Position numbers and translations under genes: made by a program. Below the pieces are notes generated by a model that ran no database searches, had not been told where the DNA came from, and was given only the letters and a program-made list of their open reading frames with translations. A DNA stretch of 64,000 nucleotides from Cytobacillus depressus (GTDB lineage Bacteria; Bacillota; Bacilli; Bacillales; Cytobacillaceae), in assembly GCF_008923245.1 (NCBI RefSeq), contig NZ_WBOS01000012.1, positions 1 through 64,000 of the forward strand, given 5' to 3'. How positions within the stretch are numbered: the first letter of the stretch is position 1; the number at the start of each line of letters is the position of its first letter. Below, piece after piece: positions 33,774-43,116 of this stretch.

Positions 33774-34805
33774 TTATTCTGTTTTTTTTACATTTTTGAT
33801 TATTTTCAACATCATCTTTGCAGCAACACTATGCCCGTAAAACTGATTGACCGTTCCTGTAAAGTATAGATCAGTCTTCGGATGGTAAAATGAAAAAGCA
33901 CCTGTCTGCCCCCAATGTCCGATTAATCCATTTTTCAATTCTTTAATAGATATGGGTTGACTTGCAATCCCAACACCATAAAAGAATAATCCTGGACTAA
34001 AAAGAATTTTCCAATCGTTAAGCTTATTAAAATATTCCTTTGGAAAGAAATGTCCATTGATAAATGCCTTTAAAAATATCATAGATTCCTTCGCTGTCGA
34101 TACAATGCCTCCTTCTGGTCCTATTGATGACATATATTTGGGTAAGTAGATTTCCTTATCTTTGTAATAAATAGGTGCTGGTCGTTTATCATTCACATCT
34201 TCATATAAGTACGTATTCTCTAATTTTAGTTCATCAAAAATAAATTCCTTGAAAACCGTATGGATGTCTTTGTTTGTTATCGTTTCAATGATCTTACCTA
34301 AAAGCTGATAATTTGTATCGGAGTATTGAGCCTTTTTACCAGGAGCAAATTTTGGTTTCTTTTGTTTTACACTTGCTAATGTTCTTTCAAAGCCCCAACT
34401 CTGATCTATTCCTGCTGTTAATTCCCCAATCACATCAGAGGAAAAGTAATCAGGTATTCCTGATGTATTGGACATTAAATGTTTGATTGTTATATTTTTG
34501 GAGTGTTCTATGCCTTTAAATAGGTGGAGTTCATGTAGAATTTCATCAGAAAAATATTCGGAGATTTTATTTTGGAGATTCAGACACTTTTCAGATCTTA
34601 GTTTTAGTAAAACAGCCGTGACGTATAATTTTGTTACGCTTGCGATAAAATATGGTTTATCTGTAGTTAGATTTCCAGCCCCGCATAAGAGCGATAAAGA
34701 GTTGTCTCCACTTTCGACACATAATACAGCACAATAAATGTTTTTCTTTGATACTGCAGTTGACACTAATTCATCAACAAATGATGGATTAATTGTTGTT
34801 AACAA
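33774..34805 (-). CDS. Serine hydrolase of the beta-lactamase / PBP class C family
   Basis: A 343-residue penicillin-binding-protein-like serine hydrolase. The S-x-x-K nucleophile motif is ASVTKLY (near residue 75), the Y-x-N equivalent is QYSDTNYQLLG (near 163), and the third motif is GHWGQTGAFSF (near 300). There is no signal peptide, so it is probably cytoplasmic and more likely an esterase or peptidase than a secreted beta-lactamase. The TTG at 34805 has GAGAGGTGG nine bases upstream. Substrate not assignable. Confidence 0.85.
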   Translation of the reverse strand: MLTTINPSFVDELVSTAVSKKNIYCAVLCVESGDNSLSLLCGAGNLTTDKPYFIASVTKLYVTAVLLKLRSEKCLNLQNKISEYFSDEILHELHLFKGIEHSKNITIKHLMSNTSGIPDYFSSDVIGELTAGIDQSWGFERTLASVKQKKPKFAPGKKAQYSDTNYQLLGKIIETITNKDIHTVFKEFIFDELKLENTYLYEDVNDKRPAPIYYKDKEIYLPKYMSSIGPEGGIVSTAKESMIFLKAFINGHFFPKEYFNKLNDWKILFSPGLFFYGVGIASQPISIKELKNGLIGHWGQTGAFSFYHPKTDLYFTGTVNQFYGHSVAAKMMLKIIKNVKKTE

Positions 34806-35002
34806 TTATAATAGCCACCTCTCATTCATAATGGTCTTTCACTTTTATCTTCCATCTTCCAAAAAATAAATCCTTCAAGTATCAAAAGTTTAATGTTGGT
34901 TCTTCATCTAAAGATTTATATTCACAACCTCAATACTTATAACCATAATACTGATAGCATTATTCTCGTTAAACTATCCTACTAAAGTTATGTGGTTCAA
35001 CG

Positions 35003-35187
35003 CAGCTTGCGGAGGACTTAACACAAGAAGCGTTTGTTCGTGCGACTGTTTATTTACACACATTTGAAGGAGAAGGGCTCGTGCTTGGCTATTTAAAGTC
35101 GCTCGTAATGCGTATCTAGATGAATGGCGCAAGCAACAGCGATGGCGGACAATCCCTCTTTTATCGATCTTTTCACCGAAAGAGTAA
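35003..35187 (+). pseudogene. Remnant of an ECF-type sigma factor gene
   Basis: Frame 1 encodes QLAEDLTQEAFVRATVYLH and then TFEGEG; after one base it continues in another frame as ARAWLFKVARNAYLDEWRKQ and QRWRTIPLLSIFSPKE, then stops. Together this is sigma-70 region 2. A single missing G in the GAAGGG run at about 35083 explains the shift. The N-terminal part and region 4 are gone. It lies in a 520-bp gap that holds no intact gene. Confidence 0.75.
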
Positions 35188-35329
35188 TTGCTTACTTGAA
35201 GGGGCGTTTATGAAATACTAAATGATCGATTTCTTACTAACAAACATTGAGAAAAAATTTTTAGTTACTTCATAAATACGCCCATTTCTTGAAGGTCAAT
35301 TAATTCATTTTTTTAAAACTTCTCCCCTA

Positions 35330-37000
35330 TTAAATTTCAATAAGTATAGGCACTATCATTGGATCTTTCTTCGTTTGCGTATATATATATTGTCGTATTG
35401 ACTTTTTTATTTGTTTTTTCATTACATTCCATTGGTTTCTATTCGCTTCTTGTAGTTCGTTAACAGTTTCTATTGTAAGTCGATTAACGTCTCTTCGAAT
35501 TTCTGAGAAATCCCTATCCACAAATCCACGAGAAATGGTTTCGGGTTCAGAAATCAATTTTCCTTCCGCTTTGCTCATTGTTAAAATAATCATAAGCATT
35601 CCATCCTCTGAAAGCTTTTTGCGGTCCCGCAACAAAAATTCTCCAACAGTACCTACATCCCTTCCGTCTACGTAGGTACTCCCAACCGGTATTTTCCGGG
35701 TCTGACGGGCAATGTTATGTTCAATATCGACGACATCGCCATTATTGATGATAAACGTATTTCCTCTCTCAACTCCAACGGATTCAGCTAATAAACGGTG
35801 ATGGTGTAGCATTCTAAATTCACCGTGAATGGGAATAAAATATTTTGGTTTCATTAACGTAAGCATTAGTTTTAAATCTTCTTGATAACCATGACCGGAG
35901 ACATGCATTCCAGACGTACTTCCTGTTCCATAAATCACTTTGGCTCCAAGTGCAAAGAAGTTGTCTACGACACTCGTGACATTCCGTTCATTTCCAGGTA
36001 TAGGACCTGCTGCAATGATAACCGTATCCCCAGGTAAAATGTCGACACCGCGAAAGTTTCCAGTGGAAAGGCGGGAAAGAGCGGCCAATGGCTCCCCTTG
36101 ACTCCCCGTACATAAAATAGCCACCTTTTCAGGAGCCATTTCATTAATTTCATGCGGGTCAATTAACATCCCATCAGGAACTATTAAATAACCACGTTCC
36201 ATAGCAACCCCTACAACATTAACCATACTTCGCCCAAGTAAGGCAAGTTTTCGCTTTGTTTTATGTGCTGCATTTACGACTTGCTGAACACGACTAATGT
36301 TTGAAGCAAAGGTAGAAACAATAACTTTGCGTTCGGCTTTCATAAATGCTGTTTCCACATGTTCACCTACCATTTGTTCCGATGGGGTCAAGCCAGGACG
36401 TTCTGCATTGGTACTCTCAGACAATAGAAGCAAGACCCCCTCATTGCCTATTTCAGCCATTTTGTGAATATCCGAATGCTCATTATTAGCAGGGGTTAAA
36501 TCGAACTTGAAATCCCCCGTATGTACAATATTTCCTTCTGGTGTGTGAAAGACTATTCCCAAGCAATCAGGAATACTATGGGTCACTTTGAAAAAGCTTA
36601 CACTCATTTCTTCGAATTTCAGGTTTGAGTTTGAATTGATTTCAACAAGTTCGCTTTCTCTTAGAAGTTTATGTTCTTTTAATTTGAGTTCAATTAATCC
36701 TAGTGTGAAGCGTGTGGCATAAACGGGTACATTCAATATTTTTAAGAAAAACGGGATTCCCCCGATATGATCTTCATGTCCATGTGTGACAATTAAAGCC
36801 CTAACTTTATCTTTATTTTCCACTAAATAAGCTATATCAGGGATAATCAAATCAATGCCTAATAAACTTTCATCTGGAAACTTATTGCCACAGTCAATTA
36901 TCACGATTTCGTTTGAATATTCGATTGCATACATATTTTTCCCGATTTCATTCAAGCCGCCTAAGGCAAAGATAGATAATACATTCTTTTTTGTACTCAA
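35330..37000 (-). CDS. Ribonuclease J (RNase J1-like paralogue)
   Basis: A 556-residue beta-CASP metallo-beta-lactamase RNase. The zinc-binding motif HGHEDHIGG is at residues 73-81, followed by HTGDFKFD, and the beta-CASP domain and C-terminal domain complete the usual RNase J architecture and length. It opens ALGGLNEIGKNMYAIEY, close to RNase J1. J1 and J2 in Bacillus usually lie elsewhere next to other genes; here the neighbours are accessory genes, so this may be an extra copy. It would process or degrade RNA from the 5' end. TTG 37000 follows GGGAGGA. Confidence 0.9.
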   Translation of the reverse strand: MSTKKNVLSIFALGGLNEIGKNMYAIEYSNEIVIIDCGNKFPDESLLGIDLIIPDIAYLVENKDKVRALIVTHGHEDHIGGIPFFLKILNVPVYATRFTLGLIELKLKEHKLLRESELVEINSNSNLKFEEMSVSFFKVTHSIPDCLGIVFHTPEGNIVHTGDFKFDLTPANNEHSDIHKMAEIGNEGVLLLLSESTNAERPGLTPSEQMVGEHVETAFMKAERKVIVSTFASNISRVQQVVNAAHKTKRKLALLGRSMVNVVGVAMERGYLIVPDGMLIDPHEINEMAPEKVAILCTGSQGEPLAALSRLSTGNFRGVDILPGDTVIIAAGPIPGNERNVTSVVDNFFALGAKVIYGTGSTSGMHVSGHGYQEDLKLMLTLMKPKYFIPIHGEFRMLHHHRLLAESVGVERGNTFIINNGDVVDIEHNIARQTRKIPVGSTYVDGRDVGTVGEFLLRDRKKLSEDGMLMIILTMSKAEGKLISEPETISRGFVDRDFSEIRRDVNRLTIETVNELQEANRNQWNVMKKQIKKSIRQYIYTQTKKDPMIVPILIEI

Positions 37001-37158
37001 ATTTATATCCTCCCACTTTAAATATAATCTTAGTATGCCCTTTGGGTTTCCATTTATCGGCGGGTGAAATATTTACGAGAAACGTCTGTCCCTTCTGAAT
37101 AGTAAGAGTTTTCTTTTTTTGTTATGATAAACCTATCATGAAAACAGGGGGAGTCCTA

Positions 37159-38121
37159 GTGAGTAGCAGAAAATTAATCGTTACCCAGAACTTAGACCAA
37201 CATCTAATAAAATCAATACAAGAAGTTGTCCCAGATTGGGAGCTAATCATCGGGAAAGATAAAGCTGTCTGGGAGAGTCACTTAAAAGAAGCTGAAATCA
37301 TCGCTGGCTGGAAAAAAGAGATTGGGGAACATGCTCTCAATAACGATGCAAAGTTGCGCTGGATTCAATCATGGTCTGCCGGTGTCAATAGCATGCCTTT
37401 AACAGAATTGAAGGCTCGACACATCCAGTTATCTTCAGCAAACGGTGTTCATTCATTCCCAATTTCCGAAACGATCTTTGCCCTCATGCTCGGACTAACA
37501 AGAAAAATACATGCTTATGTAAAGAATCAGCAAACGAAAAAGTGGCACCATTCAGGGTTAAAGCTAGAGCTTCATGGAAAAACAATGGGGTTATTCGGCG
37601 TGGGAGCGATCGGAAAGGAAACGGCAAAAATTGCGAAAGCATTTGGAATGAACGTTCTTGGCTTCCGCCGTTCAGGCCAGCCCGAGGAATTTGTTGATGA
37701 GATGTATACGCTCGATCAAATCAATGATATATTACCGCAATGTGACTATGTCGTCGTCACTCTCCCACTCACAGAGGAAACTAAATACTTGTTTGGAAAA
37801 GAACAATTCAACGTCATGAAGCCTTCTTCTTTCTTCATCAATATCGGCCGCGGCGATCTTGTCGTGGAAGCCGATCTTATTGAGGCATTAAGTGACGAGA
37901 AAATTGCTGGAGCAGGTTTAGATGTATTTGAAAAAGAACCACTAAGTGAAGTCAGTCCACTTTGGGAGCTAGAGAATGTCATTATCACGCCTCATACGGC
38001 CGGTTCAACCGAACATTATGACTGTCGCGTCATTAAAGATATTTTTATCCCGAACTTAAAAAGCTATCTTAAAGAAGAGAAGCTGCCAATTAATTTAGTA
38101 GATTATGAGAAAGGGTACTAA
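37159..38121 (+). CDS. D-isomer-specific 2-hydroxyacid dehydrogenase
   Basis: A 320-residue NAD(P)-dependent dehydrogenase. The Rossmann motif GLFGVGAIGKETAK lies near residue 145; catalytic Arg is in INIGRGDLV, Glu in LDVFEKEPL, and His in IITPHTAGSTEHYD. A split catalytic domain surrounds the nucleotide domain, as in phosphoglycerate and hydroxypyruvate reductases. The substrate is not assignable. GTG 37159 has AGGGGGAG upstream; an ATG at 37138 precedes that site. It converges on the DMT gene at 38146 with a shared terminator. Confidence 0.88.
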   Translation: MSSRKLIVTQNLDQHLIKSIQEVVPDWELIIGKDKAVWESHLKEAEIIAGWKKEIGEHALNNDAKLRWIQSWSAGVNSMPLTELKARHIQLSSANGVHSFPISETIFALMLGLTRKIHAYVKNQQTKKWHHSGLKLELHGKTMGLFGVGAIGKETAKIAKAFGMNVLGFRRSGQPEEFVDEMYTLDQINDILPQCDYVVVTLPLTEETKYLFGKEQFNVMKPSSFFINIGRGDLVVEADLIEALSDEKIAGAGLDVFEKEPLSEVSPLWELENVIITPHTAGSTEHYDCRVIKDIFIPNLKSYLKEEKLPINLVDYEKGY

Positions 38122-38126
38122 GAATA

Positions 38127-38154
38127 AAGGCTTGAGCGCTAGTGCTCAAGCCTT
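38127..38154. terminator. Bidirectional terminator
   Basis: AAGGCTTGAGC-GCTAGT-GCTCAAGCCTT, an 11-bp perfect stem between convergent genes; the DMT stop codon at 38146 lies within its right arm. Confidence 0.75.
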
Positions 38155-39084
38155 CAGTTTCGTTTGTGTCTGTTCGATATCCCTGTTTTTACGTCTCTTC
38201 AATAATTCCTCTAATGCACCTGAACCAAGAATTACACCCGAAACAATGAACAGCAGACCGAGTAAATGAGTAGAAGTTATGATTTCTCCTAAAAGGATGG
38301 CTGAACCGACTAATGAGAAAAAAGTACTTAAATTAATAAAAATGGACGCTTCGGCAGGCCCAATCTTTTTGATGGCTGAGTTATAAAACATATGACCTAA
38401 TGCCGTTGAAAGAATCGCTGAGGAGATAAAGGCCACCCATATTAAAAACGGAGCTTGGAAAATGCCTTCAAAGCCGTTAGGCTCTTTCCATAAACTTATA
38501 AAAAATAATATAATGCCGCCAAAAACGAGCATATAGCCTGTTAACAAACGAGGATCCAGCGTTTTCGCGGCCTTACTGATGAGAATAAAGCTGAACGCCT
38601 GTGAAAGAATCGAAAAGAACACATACAGATCTCCAACAGATAAACCCGATAATCCCTTTTCCCCTGATAGAACGATGAAAGAAACACCCGCACTCCCAAA
38701 TAGGAAGCCAAGCACTTGAATCCAAGTTGGTCTATTCCGTAAAAGGACTGACGAAAGAATGGCCGTTAACAATGGTCCCGTTCCTAAAATTAACGCCCCA
38801 TTTGTTGCTGTCGTGCCGGTTAATCCAAGCGATAAAAAGAAATGATGACCGACCACGCTGAACAAGCTGCCTAGAATAATAAACTTCCATTCTCCCATAG
38901 TCGGCTTTCGAATTTTTTTCATGATCCCCAAAATGATAAACACCGTGACTCCAGCGGTAAAAATCCGTAAAGAGGTAATCGTGATTGGAGGAAAATAGCC
39001 AACTAATATTTTTATGATTGGCACATTAATCCCCCAAGCAACCATAACCCCTGTTAACAAAAGATAGGTCCGCACGTTTTTCAA
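38146..39084 (-). CDS. EamA/DMT-family transporter
   Basis: A 312-residue protein with ten membrane helices in two EamA repeats; the first begins VMVAWGINVPIIKILVGYFPP and the second near residue 150 with GDLYVFFSILSQAF. The TTG at 39084 lies seven bases after AAGGA (giving KNVRTYLLLTG) and is preferred over ATG 39138, which lacks a site. The C-terminus is basic (LLKRRKNRDIEQ). Export substrate unknown. It ends in a terminator shared with the 2-hydroxyacid dehydrogenase. Confidence 0.83.
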   Translation of the reverse strand: MKNVRTYLLLTGVMVAWGINVPIIKILVGYFPPITITSLRIFTAGVTVFIILGIMKKIRKPTMGEWKFIILGSLFSVVGHHFFLSLGLTGTTATNGALILGTGPLLTAILSSVLLRNRPTWIQVLGFLFGSAGVSFIVLSGEKGLSGLSVGDLYVFFSILSQAFSFILISKAAKTLDPRLLTGYMLVFGGIILFFISLWKEPNGFEGIFQAPFLIWVAFISSAILSTALGHMFYNSAIKKIGPAEASIFINLSTFFSLVGSAILLGEIITSTHLLGLLFIVSGVILGSGALEELLKRRKNRDIEQTQTKLKA

Positions 39085-39200
39085 AATGATTTCCTTCTTC
39101 CTAAATATTGAAATGGTTAGACCTATTTTATCATGCAAGACTTTACTTTATCATTCAATTTGAACCAAATAGTTGGAAAAACTTACCCTAAGCCCAAAAG

Positions 39201-39235
39201 AAAAACCAGTCCTTCTTGAAAGAACTGGTCTTTTT
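39201..39235. terminator. Terminator of the M28 aminopeptidase gene
   Basis: ACCAGTCCTT and AAAGAACTGGT with A- and T-runs on both sides, just past the stop codon at 39243 (minus strand). Confidence 0.8.
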
Positions 39236-39242
39236 ATCCCTA

Positions 39243-40643
39243 TTATCTTACAGCCTGCTCATGGTATTCGTCTTTCTCTGCTTTTACTTTAGGGCCCTTC
39301 TTCGGTTTTGGTCCCATATTGTCAAAACGTGCTAAATCATAAACTGCAGCCCCAACAATTTCAGCTACATCCTGAAGCTTTTCTTTGCTGATTTTGTCAA
39401 TGGAATCCTCTGGTGTATGGTACCAAGGCTCAGACGGGCTATGAATAAATAACGCGGCTGGAATCCCTGCTTCAGCAAAAGGAACATGGTCACTTCGGCC
39501 ACCTTGACCGTACGGAGTTGGCTCACCGTTCAATCTTGTACTTGAAGCTTGAGCAAGCTCTGTTACTAGATTTGGTTTGCCATCAAGAGTTAGTAAAACT
39601 AAATCTCCAGCATCTCTGCTTCCGACCATATCAAGGTTGAAGTTAGCAATCGTTCTCTCTTTTTCATCTTCTGATAGATTATTAACATAGTAGGTTGAGC
39701 CAATTAAACCTAGCTCTTCCGCGCCAAATGTAACAAAGCGGATTTCAGTATCGGTTGGCACATTTTTTAATACTCGTGCTAGCTCAAGCGTTGTTGCTGT
39801 TCCAGAAGCATCATCATTTGCGCCCGGTGCACCCGCAACTGAATCGTGATGCGCACCTACTACGATAATCTTATTTGTATCCTTTTGTTTATTTGTCGGT
39901 TTTTTAGTTGCTATGACATTATGAGAAAGATTTTCTCCCGTTCTAGCACCCTCAATTTTTACAGATGCCTTCAAAGCTGTACCTTCATTTAGCTTAGCCA
40001 GAAGTGCTTCACCCTCCGCCTTCGTTAAAGAAACAGCTGGAACATATTTATCATTTGCTTCGCCGAGTGTTCCATTTACTGCACCGCTCGTGTTATTAAA
40101 TATAATAACTCCAGCGGCCCCTTTTTCAGCTGCATTTAACACTTTTTCACCGAAACTAATGTCACCGCGCTGAATGAGGGCAATTTTTCCTGTTAAATCT
40201 TTATTTGCAAGCTCTTCTTTCTTCCCTAACCCAGCATAAACAAGATCGCCAGTCACATTCCCGCTGACTGAGTATGTAAAGGAAGCAGGATTAAGCTTTC
40301 CGTCGTGACCATTTACATTCAATTCAACCGTATGTGGAGCTGTATATCCATAGAATGTAAACGGCTGAATTTCTACATCATATCCGTAAGATTCAAATTG
40401 CTCCTTAATAAACTTGACAGCTTGATCCTCCGCTTCAGTCCCTGCCACACGCGGTGTTTTCGACAAATGTGCAATATTTTTATAAATATTTTCTGCATTA
40501 ATCTTCTTGATAACCATATGATCAAACACGTTAACTGGCTGAGCTTGTCCAGTTTCAATCGGCTTCGCATAAACAGCCTGTGTTCCAATAGCACCAAATG
40601 CTAATGTCGTAGCTAGTGCAATTGATATAATTGGCTTTTTCAT
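39243..40643 (-). CDS. Secreted M28 aminopeptidase with PA domain (copy 1)
   Basis: A 466-residue secreted zinc peptidase. The signal peptide starts MKKPIISIALATTLAF and ends near GTQAVYA. A PA domain is inserted around residues 130-230. The M28 core has zinc ligands in GAHHDSV, GANDDASGT, EELGL, NLDMVG and WYHTPEDS. It resembles B. subtilis YwaD-type leucine aminopeptidases, which release N-terminal residues from extracellular peptides. ATG 40643 has TAGGAGGGG upstream; the ATG at 40664 lies before it. A divergent paralogue lies at 50099-51442. Confidence 0.92.
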   Translation of the reverse strand: MKKPIISIALATTLAFGAIGTQAVYAKPIETGQAQPVNVFDHMVIKKINAENIYKNIAHLSKTPRVAGTEAEDQAVKFIKEQFESYGYDVEIQPFTFYGYTAPHTVELNVNGHDGKLNPASFTYSVSGNVTGDLVYAGLGKKEELANKDLTGKIALIQRGDISFGEKVLNAAEKGAAGVIIFNNTSGAVNGTLGEANDKYVPAVSLTKAEGEALLAKLNEGTALKASVKIEGARTGENLSHNVIATKKPTNKQKDTNKIIVVGAHHDSVAGAPGANDDASGTATTLELARVLKNVPTDTEIRFVTFGAEELGLIGSTYYVNNLSEDEKERTIANFNLDMVGSRDAGDLVLLTLDGKPNLVTELAQASSTRLNGEPTPYGQGGRSDHVPFAEAGIPAALFIHSPSEPWYHTPEDSIDKISKEKLQDVAEIVGAAVYDLARFDNMGPKPKKGPKVKAEKDEYHEQAVR

Positions 40644-40768
40644 AGTACCCCTCCTAGGAATCATTTATATAAATATTAAACTGTTCAAAATATTCCAATA
40701 AGGGGATTTCTTACTATTAGCTACTAGGAAGAAGTATCTATTTTTGCCAAAGTTTCCTATTAAATGAC

Positions 40769-40800
40769 AAAAGGACCAGGAAATAACTACCTGGTCTTTT
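40769..40800 (-). terminator. Terminator of the HTH gene
   Basis: On the minus strand AAAAGACCAGG pairs with CCTGGTCCTTTT; it lies 36 bp past the stop codon. Confidence 0.75.
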
Positions 40801-40835
40801 AAATCTAGTAAATTTTTTATATCAATATATTCCCT

Positions 40836-41066
40836 CTAATCTTCATCCTTCACATCAATATCTTCAGGGATCGGCTCATTTAATATTTCCTCTACCAATT
40901 CTTTGTATTTTTCCATTTGCTTGACATGTGTATTAAACTGTTCTTTATAAATTAAATATTGCTCGCCATCATAAATCGTACGGATTCGCTTTTGCAAAAT
41001 AAGATTTTTGACATATGACTCCGAACATGAGAGAAATTCAGCTGTTTCTTTAATAGTTAAGTACAT
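40836..41066 (-). CDS. Excisionase-like helix-turn-helix protein
   Basis: A 76-residue protein with a MerR/excisionase-type HTH at the N-terminus: LTIKETAEFLSCSESYVKN, followed by a wing (RIRTIYDGEQYLIYK). The C-terminal half is an acidic helix ending EDIDVKDED. Such HTH_17 proteins are phage excisionases or small DNA-binding regulators. No integrase or phage gene is adjacent; the nearest recombinase is at 12.9 kb. A stand-alone regulator is as likely as an excisionase. Confidence 0.75.
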   Translation of the reverse strand: MYLTIKETAEFLSCSESYVKNLILQKRIRTIYDGEQYLIYKEQFNTHVKQMEKYKELVEEILNEPIPEDIDVKDED

Positions 41067-41264
41067 AGATTCCTACCTTTCCTTAATAAAGGGTTCTTTT
41101 TCCTATTATTCTTCCAAATATTTAATGAAGGTCTTTATTTGCCTTCCAATCTAGGCTAAAATGTTTATTAATGTTATTTTCAATATAACAATACTATTAT
41201 GAACGACGAAAAATGAAAAGTTTCTTTAATTATTTTTCATATGGAATAGGGGTTACAATATCAA

Positions 41265-42917
41265 ATGAATAAATCGAGATTTGTTTTATTATATGTAACC
41301 ATAAGTATTGTATGGCTGTTCGGCACGGACTTCGTGCTTAGCCAATTCCAGCCTTCACCTCTCATAAAAGTGATTGAAAGATGTAAAGAACTTATTTATA
41401 TTCTAACAACAGGATGGTTATTTATTTATTTTTTACAAAAGACAGAAAAGCTAAGACACTTTAAGGATGAGGAAAAGCGATTATCTACTCTTATCAATTC
41501 AATGGTTGACTTTGTAAACTTTAAAGATGGCGAAGGGCGATGGATCGAAGCGAATGAATTTGGGTTAAAATTATTCCAGCTTGAAAATGTTGATTATAAA
41601 GGAAAAAAAGATTCAGAGCTCGCCGAGTTTACTGAATTTTATGGAGATGCCCTGCGTTATTGCGAGATTTCAGATGAAGAGGCGTGGAAAAATGGCGGTG
41701 TCACACATATTGAAGAGGTAGTCCCCCTGCCTAATGGGATGGAAAAAACGTTTGACACGATCAAGGTTCCGCTTTTTCATAAAGATGGCAGCCGAAAAGG
41801 GCTTGTCATTATTGGCAGGGATATTACCGAAAGAAAATTATTCGAAAACCTATTAAAAAGAAGCAGGGAACAGTACAAATCCTTATTTGAGTATAGTCCA
41901 GATATCGTCTACATGATTAATTTGAACGGTGTAATCACCGATGTCAATCCGCAATTTAAAGCGATAACTGGCTACGATGATCGGATGGTCCTCGGAAAAA
42001 GTGTCAAAGAAATGCTCTCCAAAGAAGATCAAGAGCTTGTACTGGAGTCAATTTCCAATATCATCAATGGGGAAAATGTCGAGAAATATGAGATGAATAT
42101 CCCCCATGCAAATGGCGATACCATCACTTTACAATGTACGAACCTTCCGATTTTCGTAAATGAAAAAATCGACGGGATTGTCGGGTATGCAAAGGACGTC
42201 ACACTGCTAAGGCAAACAGAAGAAAGATTAAGAAGGACTGAAAAGCTTTCTATTGTAGGTGAGCTTGCTGCAAGTGTTGCACATGAAATCCGCAATCCGC
42301 TCACCTCACTCATTGGCTTTGTTCAGCTTTTGCAAAAAGAGAATGAGAAGGATCATTTATACCACAAAATTATGCTCGATGAATTAAACCGGATTAATTA
42401 TATCGCTGGAGAACTTCTCATGCTGGCCAAACCCCAGCAAGTCCAATTTACTCATGCAAACATCCATTTAGTTCTATTTGAAGTCGTTTCCTTGCTGCAG
42501 TCTGATGCAAATTTATATAATGTGCAAATTGAACTTGTAGCTGATCGGGAAGAATATTTCATTAAATGTGTACCAAATCAATTAAAGCAGCTGTTTATTA
42601 ATATTATCAAAAATGCCATTGAAGCTTCAGCTAACAAAGGCAAAATAACGGTCTATTTATGTTCTAAGGAAAATGACAGTGTATGTGTAACTGTCAAAGA
42701 TGATGGCTGCGGAATTCCCGAAAAACGATTAGAAAAAATCGGAGAGCCTTTTTATTCATCGAAGGAAAAAGGAACTGGCTTAGGTTTAACTGTAAGCTAT
42801 AAAATCGTACAATCTCATAATGGTTCGATGATCTTCAACAGTAAAATAAATGAAGGAACCGAAGTAGTAATGAAATTCCCCGCTGCTATTGAGAAAAAGC
42901 TGGAACAAGCTCTATGA
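41265..42917 (+). CDS. Sporulation-type PAS sensor histidine kinase
   Basis: A 550-residue kinase. One or two N-terminal membrane helices (LLYVTISIVWLFG and ELIYILTTGWLFIYFL) are followed by two PAS domains (about 75-195 and 205-325), then HisKA with LAASVAHEIRNPLTSLIGFV near residue 340 and a HATPase domain with NIIKNAIEAS, DDGCGIP and GTGLGLT. The domain order resembles B. subtilis KinB/KinE-type kinases that feed the Spo0A phosphorelay. No response regulator is adjacent, which also fits an orphan sporulation kinase. The signal is unknown. Confidence 0.9.
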   Translation: MNKSRFVLLYVTISIVWLFGTDFVLSQFQPSPLIKVIERCKELIYILTTGWLFIYFLQKTEKLRHFKDEEKRLSTLINSMVDFVNFKDGEGRWIEANEFGLKLFQLENVDYKGKKDSELAEFTEFYGDALRYCEISDEEAWKNGGVTHIEEVVPLPNGMEKTFDTIKVPLFHKDGSRKGLVIIGRDITERKLFENLLKRSREQYKSLFEYSPDIVYMINLNGVITDVNPQFKAITGYDDRMVLGKSVKEMLSKEDQELVLESISNIINGENVEKYEMNIPHANGDTITLQCTNLPIFVNEKIDGIVGYAKDVTLLRQTEERLRRTEKLSIVGELAASVAHEIRNPLTSLIGFVQLLQKENEKDHLYHKIMLDELNRINYIAGELLMLAKPQQVQFTHANIHLVLFEVVSLLQSDANLYNVQIELVADREEYFIKCVPNQLKQLFINIIKNAIEASANKGKITVYLCSKENDSVCVTVKDDGCGIPEKRLEKIGEPFYSSKEKGTGLGLTVSYKIVQSHNGSMIFNSKINEGTEVVMKFPAAIEKKLEQAL

Positions 42918-42928
42918 TTAGTAAAACT

Positions 42929-42970
42929 AAGGCATTCGCCCAGTCTTTTTTGGCGAATGCCTTAATTTTT
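42929..42970 (+). terminator. Terminator of the PAS kinase gene
   Basis: AAGGCATTCGCC and GGCGAATGCCTT form a perfect 12-bp stem, followed by AATTTTTCTT. Confidence 0.85.
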
Positions 42971-43060
42971 CTTATGTGATATTACGAGCAGGATTTCAAA
43001 CTAGTTTCCATATTACTTTAGTATGCTAATAAACTTAAACTTTTCTATTAGCCAAAAATA

Positions 43061-43104
43061 AGAAGCTCAAATCATCAAACATTTGATGGTTTGAGCTTCT
43101 TTTA
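43061..43104 (-). terminator. Terminator of the xpaC-yaaN operon
   Basis: On the minus strand AGAAGCTCAAACCATCAAA pairs with TTTGATGATTTGAGCTTCT (one internal CC/GA mismatch), followed by TATTTTT. Confidence 0.85.
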
Positions 43105-43116
43105 TTTTTACAGTTA

